In this document: one piece after another, positions 8,384 to 17,127 of the stretch | How the letters are laid out: every line of letters starts with the position of its first letter | Numbering within the stretch: the first letter of the stretch is position 1 | Source: Flavobacterium xueshanense | GTDB taxonomy: Bacteria > Bacteroidota > Bacteroidia > Flavobacteriales > Flavobacteriaceae | Length of the DNA: 64,000 nucleotides | Assembly (NCBI RefSeq): GCF_900112975.1 | Contig: NZ_FONQ01000002.1 | Coordinates: 186,001 to 250,000, forward strand | Direction: 5' to 3' | Program-made: the position numbers and the translations under genes | The notes under the pieces: model-generated | Told to the model about the DNA's origin: nothing | The model's database searches: none | The model's input: only the letters and a program-made list of their open reading frames with translations

Positions 8384-9067
8384 ATGAACCTAAAAGTAAT
8401 TGCTTTCGACGCTGATGATACCTTATGGATCAACGAAACGTATTTTGATGAAACCGAGAAAAAATTCTGTGGTTTGATGGAAGATTATTTGTCGCATCAA
8501 GGAATTTCCAAAGAATTATTCAAAGTCGAAATTGATAATTTAAAATTGTACGGATACGGAATCAAAGGCTATATTCTCTCGATGATTGAAGCAGCCATGA
8601 ATATTTCAAATAATACCATTCCTATTGAAATCATTGAAAAAATCATTCAATATGGAAAAGAATTACTCGAAAAACCGATTGTTTTATTAGAAGGTGTCGA
8701 AGAAACTTTAGCAGCTTTACACGGAAATTACAAATTAGTGGTTGCCACCAAAGGCGATTTATTAGACCAACGAAGAAAATTACACAATTCGGGTTTGGGT
8801 CATTACTTTCACCACATCGAAGTGATGTCAGACAAGCAAGAAATTGATTATTCCGATTTAATCAAACGATTGGAAATACAACCTGAAGAATTTTTAATGA
8901 TTGGAAATTCCTTGAAATCTGATGTCTTGCCAGTTTTGGCCATCGGCGGACACGCCGTTCATATTCCGTTTCATACGACTTGGGAACACGAAAAAATCGA
9001 CCATAAAGTGGAGCATGAAAACTTCAGTGCTTTCGAAAAAATCACGGAGGTTTTAAAACAATTATAA
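8384..9067 (+). CDS. HAD-family hydrolase
   Basis: 227 residues, cytosolic. Motif I is DADDTLW, with the nucleophile Asp9 and the general acid Asp11. Motif II is VVATKGD, and motif IV is GNSLKSDVLPVLAIGG. A helical cap lies between motifs I and II, as in phosphoglycolate-phosphatase-like members. The likely reaction is hydrolysis of a small phosphate ester. The substrate cannot be read from sequence. Spacing suggests a monocistronic unit: 64 bp from the transposase, and 279 bp to the next gene. Confidence 0.85.
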   Translation: MNLKVIAFDADDTLWINETYFDETEKKFCGLMEDYLSHQGISKELFKVEIDNLKLYGYGIKGYILSMIEAAMNISNNTIPIEIIEKIIQYGKELLEKPIVLLEGVEETLAALHGNYKLVVATKGDLLDQRRKLHNSGLGHYFHHIEVMSDKQEIDYSDLIKRLEIQPEEFLMIGNSLKSDVLPVLAIGGHAVHIPFHTTWEHEKIDHKVEHENFSAFEKITEVLKQL

Positions 9068-9315
9068 AACACTAAATCTGCTATCAAAAACAAAAACTAA
9101 GTATCTATTAATCAAGTATCTGAAAACCTGCCGAACGCTTAAAAGCCAGCATTTAATTCCAATGCGCCATAAAAATTTTTTAGATTCTAAAATAATTTTC
9201 TCTTCTTATCTTACAAATAATTCAACAAAAGCACTTTTTGAACCCAATTTTTATAGAATTACAATAAATCCTTATATAATTTACTGTTTTTCGTATATCT
9301 ATCGATTTTGTGCTG

Positions 9316-9323
9316 TAATTTTG
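9316..9323 (+). promoter_or_regulatory. Bacteroidota -7 box of the OmpA-like gene
   Basis: TAATTTTG matches TAnnTTTG and lies 24 bp before the ATG at 9347. No clear -33 TTTG is present at the right distance. The 279-bp region before the ATG otherwise holds only a dubious 62-codon frame. Confidence 0.6.
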
Positions 9324-9346
9324 CAGGAAATTAAAATTTTCTCAAA

Positions 9347-10603
9347 ATGAAAAAAATCATACTTACGTTAGTTTTTGCTTCAGCTATTACTACAATGAGT
9401 GCTCAAACAGAAACTGTAAAAAGTACTGAAAACGACTATAACAAATGGTCTGTTGAAATTGCAGGTGGTGTCAATAAACCACAACGACCAATGACTGCTG
9501 GTTATTTTACTTCTACACCAAGTCCTTTCGTGGCTGATCTTGGAGTTAGATATATGTTTAACAACAAATTTGGTTTAAAAGCTGATTTTGGAATGAACAG
9601 TTTTGAAGGAAAAAACAATTCAATTGATTTTGATACTAAATATTACAGAGTAGACTTACAAGCTGTTGCTAACTTAGGAAGAATCATGAATTTTGAAAAT
9701 TGGACCAATACACTTGGTTTAATAGGTCATGCTGGTTTTGGTTTAGCGCAATTAGAAGATCAAAATTCTGCTTTGAAAGACAGAATGGGTAATTTCATTG
9801 CTGGTGTAACTGGGCAAATCAAACTATCAAACAGAATTGCTTTGACAGGAGATTTCACAACTATCCTTAATGCTGCTCAAGATGCTGCTTTTGATGGCGC
9901 AAGCACTCGTAATGCAAGAGGATTTTCAGGAATTCTTTTTAATGGTACTGTAGGTTTAACCGTTTACTTAGGTAAAAACGAAAAACATGCTGACTGGGTG
10001 ATTGACAATGAAGGTAGATTCGACGCAATTGACCAAAGATTTATGGCTATTGAAAATAAAATGTTAGACACAGATAAAGATGGTGTAGCTGATTATTTAG
10101 ATCAAGAAGCTAATACACCTGAAGGTGCAATGGTGGATACAAAAGGAAGATCAATTGACAAGAACAACAACAATGTTGCTGATGATACTGAAGCATACAT
10201 CTTGAAAAATTATGCAGGAAATACTGGTGACGGTTCTGTTATCTACAATAACGATTTGATCAAAAGTTTAATCAACGGTGGTTATGTTGCTGTTTATTTT
10301 GATTACAATAAATCTACTCCAACAAATGTTTCTACAGAAGGTACAGATTTTATCTTGACATATTTAAGAAACAATCCTACTGCTACAGTTGACATTATTG
10401 GTCACGCTGACGAATTAGGCAGATCAGAATATAATGATAAATTATCTGCTGCAAGAGCAAATAACGTAAAAAATACTTTGATAAAAGCTAATATTGATGC
10501 ATCAAGATTGAATGTCGTTGCTGCTGGTGAAGACACTTCAGTTGATAAAGATTCAGATGCTGCAAGAAAATTAGTTAGAAGAGTTACTTTCAGAGTAAAA
10601 TAA
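9347..10603 (+). CDS. OmpA-family outer-membrane protein
   Basis: 418 residues with a signal peptide (MKKIILTLVFASAITTMSAQ). Residues about 30-215 are an N-terminal beta barrel of amphipathic strands. Residues about 240-285 hold calcium-type Asp-rich repeats (DTDKDGVADYLD, DKNNNNVADD). Residues about 305-418 are the OmpA C-terminal peptidoglycan-binding domain (VDIIGHADELGRSEYNDKLS, AARANNVKNTLI). It probably anchors the outer membrane to the cell wall. The codon choice and strong terminator suggest high expression. It is a single-gene unit with its own promoter and terminator. Confidence 0.95.
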   Translation: MKKIILTLVFASAITTMSAQTETVKSTENDYNKWSVEIAGGVNKPQRPMTAGYFTSTPSPFVADLGVRYMFNNKFGLKADFGMNSFEGKNNSIDFDTKYYRVDLQAVANLGRIMNFENWTNTLGLIGHAGFGLAQLEDQNSALKDRMGNFIAGVTGQIKLSNRIALTGDFTTILNAAQDAAFDGASTRNARGFSGILFNGTVGLTVYLGKNEKHADWVIDNEGRFDAIDQRFMAIENKMLDTDKDGVADYLDQEANTPEGAMVDTKGRSIDKNNNNVADDTEAYILKNYAGNTGDGSVIYNNDLIKSLINGGYVAVYFDYNKSTPTNVSTEGTDFILTYLRNNPTATVDIIGHADELGRSEYNDKLSAARANNVKNTLIKANIDASRLNVVAAGEDTSVDKDSDAARKLVRRVTFRVK

Positions 10604-10622
10604 TTATTTCTCCGTATTCTAT

Positions 10623-10656
10623 AAAAACCCTAAAAGAAATTTCTTTTAGGGTTTTT
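10623..10656 (+). terminator. Strong terminator after the OmpA-like gene
   Basis: A perfect palindrome: AAAAACCCTAAAAGAAA pairs with its complement TTTCTTTTAGGGTTTTT, and T continues after it. It lies 19 bp past the stop. Confidence 0.9.
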
Positions 10657-10747
10657 TTATGTCTTTTTGTCCCATTTGAAAAACATTTGCTCAGTTCCTA
10701 AACAAAAATTCCAAAAAAAACGGATTTATGATTCAAAACATTAGCAG

Positions 10748-10755
10748 TACTTTTG
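10748..10755 (+). promoter_or_regulatory. -7 box of the CAT-like acetyltransferase gene
   Basis: TACTTTTG fits TAnnTTTG. It places transcription start around 10760, about 20 nt before the TTG start codon at 10780, which supports that start. Confidence 0.6.
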
Positions 10756-10779
10756 AAAAATAAATAAAATTATCCCATT

Positions 10780-11409
10780 TTGAGAACCCTTTTAGATATA
10801 GAAAATTGGTCAAGAAAAGAACACTTCCATTTTTTCAGACAGTTTGAAGAACCCTTTTTTGGCGCCACTGTCGAAATTGATTGTACCAAAGCCTACACAA
10901 CTGCAAAAGCATTGAAAGCTTCCTTTTTCAGTTACTATTTACATAAAACATTGATCGCAGTGAATACGATTGAATCGTTTCGCTATCGAATTTCAGACAA
11001 CAATATATATGTTTGTGACCAAGTTCATGCTTCAGCGACTATTGGTCGGGAAGACGGGACGTTTGGTTTTTCTTTGATTGAATACAATTCTGATTTTTCA
11101 GTTTTTGCAACAAACGCTTCTAACGAAATCGAACGTATTCAAACCACAACCGGACTCTTTACCCGATCATTTGACGATGATAATGTCATTCACTTTTCGG
11201 CGATTCCGTGGTTGGATTTCACTTCCCTATCCCATGCCAGAAGTTATGCTTTTCCGGATAGTTGCCCTAAAATTTCGTTTGGAAAAATGAAGATTACTGA
11301 CAACGGCAAAAGAACCATGGCAATGTCAGTTCATGTCCATCACGGATTAATGGATGGTTTTCATCTCGGACAATTTGCGGATTGTTTTCAGGAATTAATG
11401 AACCAATAA
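10780..11409 (+). CDS. Chloramphenicol acetyltransferase-like protein
   Basis: 209 residues, matching the length of trimeric CAT enzymes. The catalytic motif HHGLMDG (His187 to Gly193) is intact, and the N terminus MRTLLDIENWSRKEHFHFF is typical of the Bacteroidota family. The reaction is acetyl transfer from acetyl-CoA to a hydroxyl, classically of chloramphenicol. In chromosomal Flavobacterium copies the native substrate is not established, and resistance should not be assumed. Translation begins at TTG 10780; no ATG upstream fits. The gene is monocistronic and converges on ssb, sharing a terminator. Confidence 0.85.
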   Translation: MRTLLDIENWSRKEHFHFFRQFEEPFFGATVEIDCTKAYTTAKALKASFFSYYLHKTLIAVNTIESFRYRISDNNIYVCDQVHASATIGREDGTFGFSLIEYNSDFSVFATNASNEIERIQTTTGLFTRSFDDDNVIHFSAIPWLDFTSLSHARSYAFPDSCPKISFGKMKITDNGKRTMAMSVHVHHGLMDGFHLGQFADCFQELMNQ

Positions 11410-11424
11410 AAGCGTTCAATTTTT

Positions 11425-11476
11425 GTTAAAAAAAAAGTCCCGGTTTGCAGTAAAATTTAGCTGCAACCCGGGACTT
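11425..11476. terminator. Bidirectional terminator between the CAT-like gene and ssb
   Basis: AGTCCCGGTTTGCAG pairs, with one mismatch, with CTGCAACCCGGGACT across a 10-nt loop. A run of A on the left gives a T-run for ssb on the minus strand. It lies between two convergent stops. Confidence 0.8.
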
Positions 11477-11493
11477 CCTATTGGGAACTGATT

Positions 11494-11826
11494 TTATTTT
11501 CCTAAAAGCATTACCTCATTAACAACTACTTCGGTGACATATCTTTTTTCGCCATTTTTATCGTCGTAACTTCTGTGGGTTAATTTTCCTTCGATAGCAA
11601 TTTCTTTGCCTTTGGTAACATACTTTTCTATGATTTCAGCCGTTTTCCCCCAAGCCACTAATTTGTGCCATTGAGTTTCCTCTACTTTTTCTCCTTTGTC
11701 GTTTTTGTAGCTTTCGTTAGTTGCTAATGTAAAATTGGCCAACTTTTTTCCTCCGTCAAATGATTTGATTTCCGGATCATTCCCAACGTGTCCAATTAAC
11801 TGTACTTTGTTTCTTAATGTGCTCAT
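11494..11826 (-). CDS. ssb: Single-stranded DNA-binding protein
   Basis: 110 residues forming one OB fold: MSTLRNKVQLIGHVGNDPEIK, then LANFTLATNES and QWHKLVAWGKTAEIIEKYVTKG. The short form lacks the usual acidic C-terminal tail (it ends VVNEVMLLGK). It may therefore be a second, auxiliary SSB rather than the main replication SSB, which normally ends in DDDxPF for partner binding. It is monocistronic, with an AT-rich upstream region shared divergently with the GNAT-nitrilase gene. Confidence 0.92.
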   Translation of the reverse strand: MSTLRNKVQLIGHVGNDPEIKSFDGGKKLANFTLATNESYKNDKGEKVEETQWHKLVAWGKTAEIIEKYVTKGKEIAIEGKLTHRSYDDKNGEKRYVTEVVVNEVMLLGK

Positions 11827-11965
11827 GGCGTGTAAAATTTAAATGTTAGTGTATATAAGTTATTTGTTGAATTGTTCTTTCAAATCAACACTGCAAAGAT
11901 GCGCTGACTGTAAAAAAGTATTCGGTTGCTAACTATTTACTTTCGGTTGTAACTATTTGTAAGCG

Positions 11966-11995
11966 TTTGTAAATGGAAAAATTTATTTATATTTG
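11966..11995 (+). promoter_or_regulatory. Promoter of the GNAT-nitrilase gene
   Basis: TTTG at 11966-11969, an 18-nt spacer, then TATATTTG at 11988-11995: a textbook Flavobacterium promoter. Transcription would begin near 12002, ten bases before the ATG at 12012. Confidence 0.8.
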
Positions 11996-12011
11996 ATAAA
12001 ATAAAATTTTT

Positions 12012-13541
12012 ATGCAAACCAAAATAAACAAAGTAGAGTTACGAAATCTGAAATTTGATGATTATAAAGAGTTAAAAAACTCTATGGTAGAATCGTATAA
12101 GGAAATGGTAGGTTCCTACTGGAGAGAACATCATATTGAAAAATTATTAAGCCTTTTTCCCGAAGGTCAACTGGTAATTTTAGTAGATGGAAAAGTAGTT
12201 GGTTCTGCTTTGTCTCTAATTGTTGACGAAAGTTTAGTAGATAAAAATCATAATTATTCTGACATAACCGGAAAATACACCTTCTCTACCCATAACCCAA
12301 AAGGAGATGTTTTATACGGAATAGATGTTTTTATTCATCCAAATTACAGAGGTCTGCGCCTTGGAAGACGATTATACGACGCCCGAAAAGAATTGTGTGA
12401 ACAATTAAATTTGAAAGCGATTGTTTTTGCCGGTAGGATTCCAAACTACGGACAACATGCGGAATCACTCACTCCTAAAAATTATATTGAAAAAGTAAAA
12501 AGAAAAGAATTGCATGACCCTGTTCTTTCTTTTCAGTTAAGTAATGATTTTCACGTGATCCGAGTACTGAAAAACTACTTGGAAGGCGACTCAGACTCTA
12601 AAGAATTTGCCGTTTTACTGGAATGGAATAACATTTATTACGACGAAAGTCCAAAACTGATAAACCTCGCAAAAAGCGTAATCCGATTGGGACTCGTTCA
12701 ATGGCAAATGCGTCAATTGAATAATCTGGAAGCTTTATTCGAACAATGTGAATTTTTTGTTGACGTTGTTTCCGGCTACGGAAGTGATTTCGCCTTATTT
12801 CCGGAATTGTTCACCGCTCCATTGATGGCAGATTACAATCATTTATCGGAAGCCGAAGCCATACGCGAATTAGCCAAACATGCAGAACCTGTTCGCAAAC
12901 GCTTTCAGGAATTAGCAATTTCTTATAATATCAACATCATCACGGGAAGCATGCCTTTCCTAGAAAATGGCACGTTATACAATGTTGGTTTTCTTTGTAA
13001 AAGAGACGGAACTTCTGAAATGTATGCTAAAATTCACGTCACTCCAAACGAAGTACAGCACTGGGGAATGACAGGTGGATCACAAATTAAGACTTTTGAT
13101 ACCGATTGCGGAAAAATAGGCATCATGATTTGTTATGATGTTGAATTCCCTGAATTATCCCGATTAATGGCAGATGAGGGAATGAACATTTTATTCGTTC
13201 CGTTCTTGACTGATACTCAAAATGCCTACACCAGAGTCAAACATTGTGCGCAGGCCAGAGCGATTGAAAATGAATGTTATGTTGCTATAGCTGGCTGTGT
13301 GGGTAATCTTCCAAAGGTGAACAACATGGACATTCAATATGCGCAATCCGCAGTATTTACGCCTTCTGATTTTGCCTTTCCAAGTAACGGAATCAAGGCT
13401 GAAGCAACTCCAAATACGGAGATGACACTGATTGTCGACGTAGATTTAGATTTACTGAAAGAACTTCACGAACATGGAAGTGTTCGAATTCTAAAAGATC
13501 GTAGAACTGACTTATACGACATCAAAAAAATCAATCCATGA
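12012..13541 (+). CDS. GNAT acetyltransferase fused to a carbon-nitrogen hydrolase (YhcX-like)
   Basis: 509 residues. Residues 1-215 are a GNAT domain with an acetyl-CoA loop near IHPNYRGLRLGRRLYDARKE. Residues about 222-509 are a nitrilase-superfamily domain with its Glu-Lys-Cys triad (FPELFTAPL, KIHVTPNE, GIMICYDVEFPE). The architecture and length match B. subtilis YhcX. The hydrolase would cleave an amide and the GNAT part would acetylate an amine, but the physiological substrate is unknown. It has its own promoter and overlaps the next gene by 4 bp (ATGA), so the two are translationally coupled. Confidence 0.9.
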   Translation: MQTKINKVELRNLKFDDYKELKNSMVESYKEMVGSYWREHHIEKLLSLFPEGQLVILVDGKVVGSALSLIVDESLVDKNHNYSDITGKYTFSTHNPKGDVLYGIDVFIHPNYRGLRLGRRLYDARKELCEQLNLKAIVFAGRIPNYGQHAESLTPKNYIEKVKRKELHDPVLSFQLSNDFHVIRVLKNYLEGDSDSKEFAVLLEWNNIYYDESPKLINLAKSVIRLGLVQWQMRQLNNLEALFEQCEFFVDVVSGYGSDFALFPELFTAPLMADYNHLSEAEAIRELAKHAEPVRKRFQELAISYNINIITGSMPFLENGTLYNVGFLCKRDGTSEMYAKIHVTPNEVQHWGMTGGSQIKTFDTDCGKIGIMICYDVEFPELSRLMADEGMNILFVPFLTDTQNAYTRVKHCAQARAIENECYVAIAGCVGNLPKVNNMDIQYAQSAVFTPSDFAFPSNGIKAEATPNTEMTLIVDVDLDLLKELHEHGSVRILKDRRTDLYDIKKINP

Positions 13542-13888
13542 ACAAAACCTGCTTAGAATGTGAAGAAAAAATTGTGGGCCGTGAGGACAAAAAGTTTTGT
13601 AGCGACGGTTGTCGTAACGCTTTCAATAATAAAATAAACAAAGACAGTACTAATTTTATGCGCAACATCAACAATAAGTTGCGCAAAAACTATCGCATTT
13701 TATCTGAAATTAATACTGACGGAAAATCAAAAACCACACGGGCAAAACTCCTGAGTAAAGGTTTCGATTTTGAATTTTTTACAAATATTTTACAAACCAA
13801 AACTGGAAATACCTACTATTTCCTATATGACCAAGGTTATATGGTTTTGGACAATGATTTTTATATTTTAGTCAAAAAAGATATTTAA
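13538..13888 (+). CDS. Small zinc-ribbon protein coupled to the GNAT-nitrilase
   Basis: 116 residues. The N terminus has a four-Cys zinc ribbon: CLECEEKI and FCSDGCRNAFNN. This type is common in small Bacteroidota proteins of unknown function. The rest is a basic helix (NNKLRKNYRIL) and a beta-rich C terminus (GNTYYFLYDQGYMVLDNDFYILVKK). Its ATG overlaps the stop of the preceding gene, so it is made with that enzyme. A role in nucleic-acid binding is plausible but not shown. Confidence 0.75.
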   Translation: MNKTCLECEEKIVGREDKKFCSDGCRNAFNNKINKDSTNFMRNINNKLRKNYRILSEINTDGKSKTTRAKLLSKGFDFEFFTNILQTKTGNTYYFLYDQGYMVLDNDFYILVKKDI

Positions 13889-13919
13889 TACCACACCCCC
13901 CAAATCTACCTAACTAAAA

Positions 13920-16310
13920 ATGAAAAAAGATTATTCCTCCATTTTTGCCGGTTTATTTATTCTGGGAATCCTAGGATTGATTTACTTAACCATGATGCCA
14001 CATTGGACTTCTGATGAAGAAAGTTCCCTTGCTGAGTTTTCGACCAAAAGAGCTTTGACCCAAGTAGAAGCTATTGCAAAAAAACCGCATTATGTAGGTT
14101 CCAAAGAACATGAAGTAGTCGCTGATTATCTTGTGAAAGAGCTTAACAAGTTAGGACTGGAAACTTCCGTCCAGCAAGGATATACCTTGAGTGATTGGGG
14201 AAATCTGGTACAGTCAAAAAATATATTAGCCCGAATAAAAGGTTCCAATAGTTCAAAGGCTTTGCTACTCCTTTCTCATTATGACAGCGCGCCACATTCC
14301 TACTCGAAAGGGGCGAGCGATGCGGGTTCTGGTGTAGCGACAATTCTGGAGAGTATTCGTGCTTTTTTGTACAATAAAACTCCGCACAAAAATGACATTA
14401 TTATTCTCTTTTCAGATGCGGAAGAATTAGGATTAAACGGCGCTGCACTTTTTGTAACGCAACATCAATGGGCTAAAGAAATAGGTTTGGTCCTTAATTT
14501 TGAAGCACGTGGTTCTTCCGGACCCAGTTATATGTTGATGGAAACTAACAACGGAAATGCAGGATTAGTAAAAGAGTTCGCTGCCGCAAAAGTGACTTTT
14601 CCAGTTTCAAATTCCTTGATGTACAGCATTTATAAAATGTTGCCCAATGATACCGATTTGACTATTTTTAGGGAACAAGGCGATATTCGAGGCTATAATT
14701 TTGCTTTTATCGACGACCATTTTAACTATCATACTGCTCAGGACGATATCCATCATTTGAACAAAAATACACTGGCACATCAAGGTTCTTATTTGATACC
14801 GTTGTTAAATTATTTTTCAAATACCAATTTAAACACGACACAAGCCAGCGAAGATTATGTCTACTTTACCATTCCATATACTTTTATAAGTTATCCTTTT
14901 AGCTGGGTTTTACCAATGGTCATAATCGCACTGGCACTATTTATTTTCCTGTTATTTTTAGGAAAAGCCAAGCGTATTCTATCGTTCCGCGTAATTATAA
15001 AAGGATTTATTCCGTTTTTCGGTTCGATAATTAGTACTGGATTAATTACGTTCTTTGGCTGGAAAGCATTGCTAAAAGTGTATCCGCAATACGATGATTT
15101 ACTCAACGGATTTACGTATAACGGACACGCTTATATTGCCGCATTTGTACTTTTGGCTTTGGCGATAAGCATGCTGTTTTATCATTTATTTTCAGAACGA
15201 AAAGTAACCATCAATCATTACGTAGCGCCATTATTTATTTGGATTTTGATAAATGGAGCTCTTGCTTTTAGTTTACAAGGAGCCGGATTTTTGATTATCC
15301 CAGTGTACTTTGGTCTGATTATTTTTGGTATTTTCATTGTTACTCAAAAATCAAATAAAACATTAAATCTTTTTTTAAGCATTCCTGCTTTGATCATCAT
15401 AGCGCCTTTCATCCAAATGTTTCCTATTGGTTTGGGATTAAAAGTGCTTTTTGGAAGTGCTATTCTTACTGTTTTGACCTTTGCAATATTGTTACCCGTT
15501 TTTGGGGCTTTCGCCAAAAAAGGAATTTGGTCTTTAGTGTTTTTGGCTCTTACCATTGGCTTTTTTGCAAAAGCACACTCCGAATCAGGTTACGAATATG
15601 GAAAAGCCAAATCAAACAGCTTACTGTATTTGTACAATGCCGATACAAACCAAGCCAATTGGGCAACTTATGACACCAATCTTGACTCCTGGACCAAAGG
15701 CTATTTAGGTGAAAACCCGAAAAACGCAACCGCTCTGAACGAAATACCATTGTTCAGCAAATACAATTCTGGTTTTACGTATGCTTCCGAAGCGCCTAAA
15801 AAAGACATTCTGAAACCAAGTGTAGAATTTCTGGAAGATAGAATCGTAGGCAATCAAAGATTTTTTAAAATTAAAATTTCGCCGAATCGAAACGTAAATC
15901 GCTATGATATTTTTGCAAATGAAAAAATGGCTATTCATAATTTCAAAGCCAATGGCGTGACCACATTAGGCCAGAAAAATTCGCTTTACCAACGAAAAGG
16001 AAGGAAAATATTGAGTTATTATGTTGTTGGAAACGCACCTTTAGAAATGCAGTTCAGCATAAATGCCTCAACAGTTTTAGACATGGAACTGATGGAAAGC
16101 TCTTTTGATTTAATGACAAACCCTTTATTTCAAATAACAAAAAGAGAAAACTGGATGATGCCTACACCTTTTGTTTTGAATGATGCTGTGGTCATTAGAC
16201 AAAAAATAAAGTCGACACCAGTTGTTCCTGCAAATGATTTAAAAAGTGTTACTAATCCTGTAATAAAAGATAGTTTAACAGTTGTGAAAGACAGTTTAAA
16301 AGTCAAATAA
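13920..16310 (+). CDS. M28-family membrane metallopeptidase
   Basis: 796 residues. One N-terminal transmembrane segment (residues 10-27) precedes a periplasmic M28 aminopeptidase domain with the di-zinc ligands in LLLSHYDSAPHS, GASDAGSGVATILES, SDAEELGLNGAALF and DDHFNYHTAQDD. Residues about 315-560 hold several hydrophobic segments, and the C terminus is a soluble beta region. This layout matches the ER/bacterial M28 transporter-like peptidases (Fxna type). It probably trims peptides at the cell envelope. It lies 32 bp after the zinc-ribbon gene, so it may belong to the same operon. Confidence 0.88.
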   Translation: MKKDYSSIFAGLFILGILGLIYLTMMPHWTSDEESSLAEFSTKRALTQVEAIAKKPHYVGSKEHEVVADYLVKELNKLGLETSVQQGYTLSDWGNLVQSKNILARIKGSNSSKALLLLSHYDSAPHSYSKGASDAGSGVATILESIRAFLYNKTPHKNDIIILFSDAEELGLNGAALFVTQHQWAKEIGLVLNFEARGSSGPSYMLMETNNGNAGLVKEFAAAKVTFPVSNSLMYSIYKMLPNDTDLTIFREQGDIRGYNFAFIDDHFNYHTAQDDIHHLNKNTLAHQGSYLIPLLNYFSNTNLNTTQASEDYVYFTIPYTFISYPFSWVLPMVIIALALFIFLLFLGKAKRILSFRVIIKGFIPFFGSIISTGLITFFGWKALLKVYPQYDDLLNGFTYNGHAYIAAFVLLALAISMLFYHLFSERKVTINHYVAPLFIWILINGALAFSLQGAGFLIIPVYFGLIIFGIFIVTQKSNKTLNLFLSIPALIIIAPFIQMFPIGLGLKVLFGSAILTVLTFAILLPVFGAFAKKGIWSLVFLALTIGFFAKAHSESGYEYGKAKSNSLLYLYNADTNQANWATYDTNLDSWTKGYLGENPKNATALNEIPLFSKYNSGFTYASEAPKKDILKPSVEFLEDRIVGNQRFFKIKISPNRNVNRYDIFANEKMAIHNFKANGVTTLGQKNSLYQRKGRKILSYYVVGNAPLEMQFSINASTVLDMELMESSFDLMTNPLFQITKRENWMMPTPFVLNDAVVIRQKIKSTPVVPANDLKSVTNPVIKDSLTVVKDSLKVK

Positions 16311-16322
16311 TTTAAACATAAA

Positions 16323-17126
16323 ATGACAAAAATTAGTATTCTGGGTTGTGGTTGGTTGGGTTTTCCTTTGGCGAAAGCCTTATTAAAAAAGAACTATTTA
16401 GTAAATGGCTCTACGACATCTGCAGAAAAATTAGACGTATTGAAAAATGCAGGAATTGCCCCTTTTTTAATTGTGCTTTCAGAAAATAAAACAACTGAAA
16501 ACCTAACGAATTTTCTGGAAAATTCTGAAATTTTAATCATCGATGTTCCACCGAAACTTCGAGGTAGAGAGACCGAAAATTTTGTTTCCAAAATTAGAAA
16601 TGTAATTCCGTTTATAGAAAAATCTTCCGTTAAAAATGTGCTTTTTATCAGTTCAACATCTGTTTATAATGATGACGATCCGTTTGTTACTGAAAAAACA
16701 ATCCCAAAACCGGACACTGAAAGCGGCAAACAATTATTGGAGACCGAACAGCTTTTGCAAAACAGCAGTCATTTCGAAACGACAGTATTGCGTTTTGGAG
16801 GCTTAATTGGCGAGGACCGTCATCCAATACATTTTCTGGCTGGTCGTGAGAATTTAGATAATCCTAATGCACCTATTAATTTAATTCATAAGGAAGATTG
16901 CATTGGTATAATTCTAAAAATTATAGAAAATGATGCTTGGAATGAAGCTTTCAATGCGGTCGCTCCATCTCATCCTTCCCGAGAAATGTATTACAGTCAA
17001 AAAGCGCTGGATTTAGATTTGGCTTTGCCAAGATTTAATCCTGATAATAATTTTGGCGAAAAAATAATTTTGAGTGCTCGTTTAGAAAAGGTTTTAAATT
17101 ATACTTTTACGAAACCAAATTTATAA
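16323..17126 (+). CDS. NAD(P)-binding SDR-family protein (YeeZ-like)
   Basis: 267 residues. The Rossmann motif GCGWLGFPLA is at the N terminus, followed by FISSTSVYND and the GLIGEDRHPIHFLAGR segment. This matches extended/atypical SDRs of the YeeZ type (NAD-dependent epimerase/dehydratase-like), whose substrate is not known. It starts 13 bp after the M28 gene and ends one base before the EamA start, so the three form an operon. Confidence 0.8.
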   Translation: MTKISILGCGWLGFPLAKALLKKNYLVNGSTTSAEKLDVLKNAGIAPFLIVLSENKTTENLTNFLENSEILIIDVPPKLRGRETENFVSKIRNVIPFIEKSSVKNVLFISSTSVYNDDDPFVTEKTIPKPDTESGKQLLETEQLLQNSSHFETTVLRFGGLIGEDRHPIHFLAGRENLDNPNAPINLIHKEDCIGIILKIIENDAWNEAFNAVAPSHPSREMYYSQKALDLDLALPRFNPDNNFGEKIILSARLEKVLNYTFTKPNL

Positions 17127-17127
17127 C

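Noticed and set aside
9162-9350. 62-codon plus-strand frame before the OmpA-like gene
   Set aside because: It covers the OmpA promoter, has no recognisable features or ribosome site, and overlaps the OmpA start by 4 bp. More likely leader and promoter DNA.
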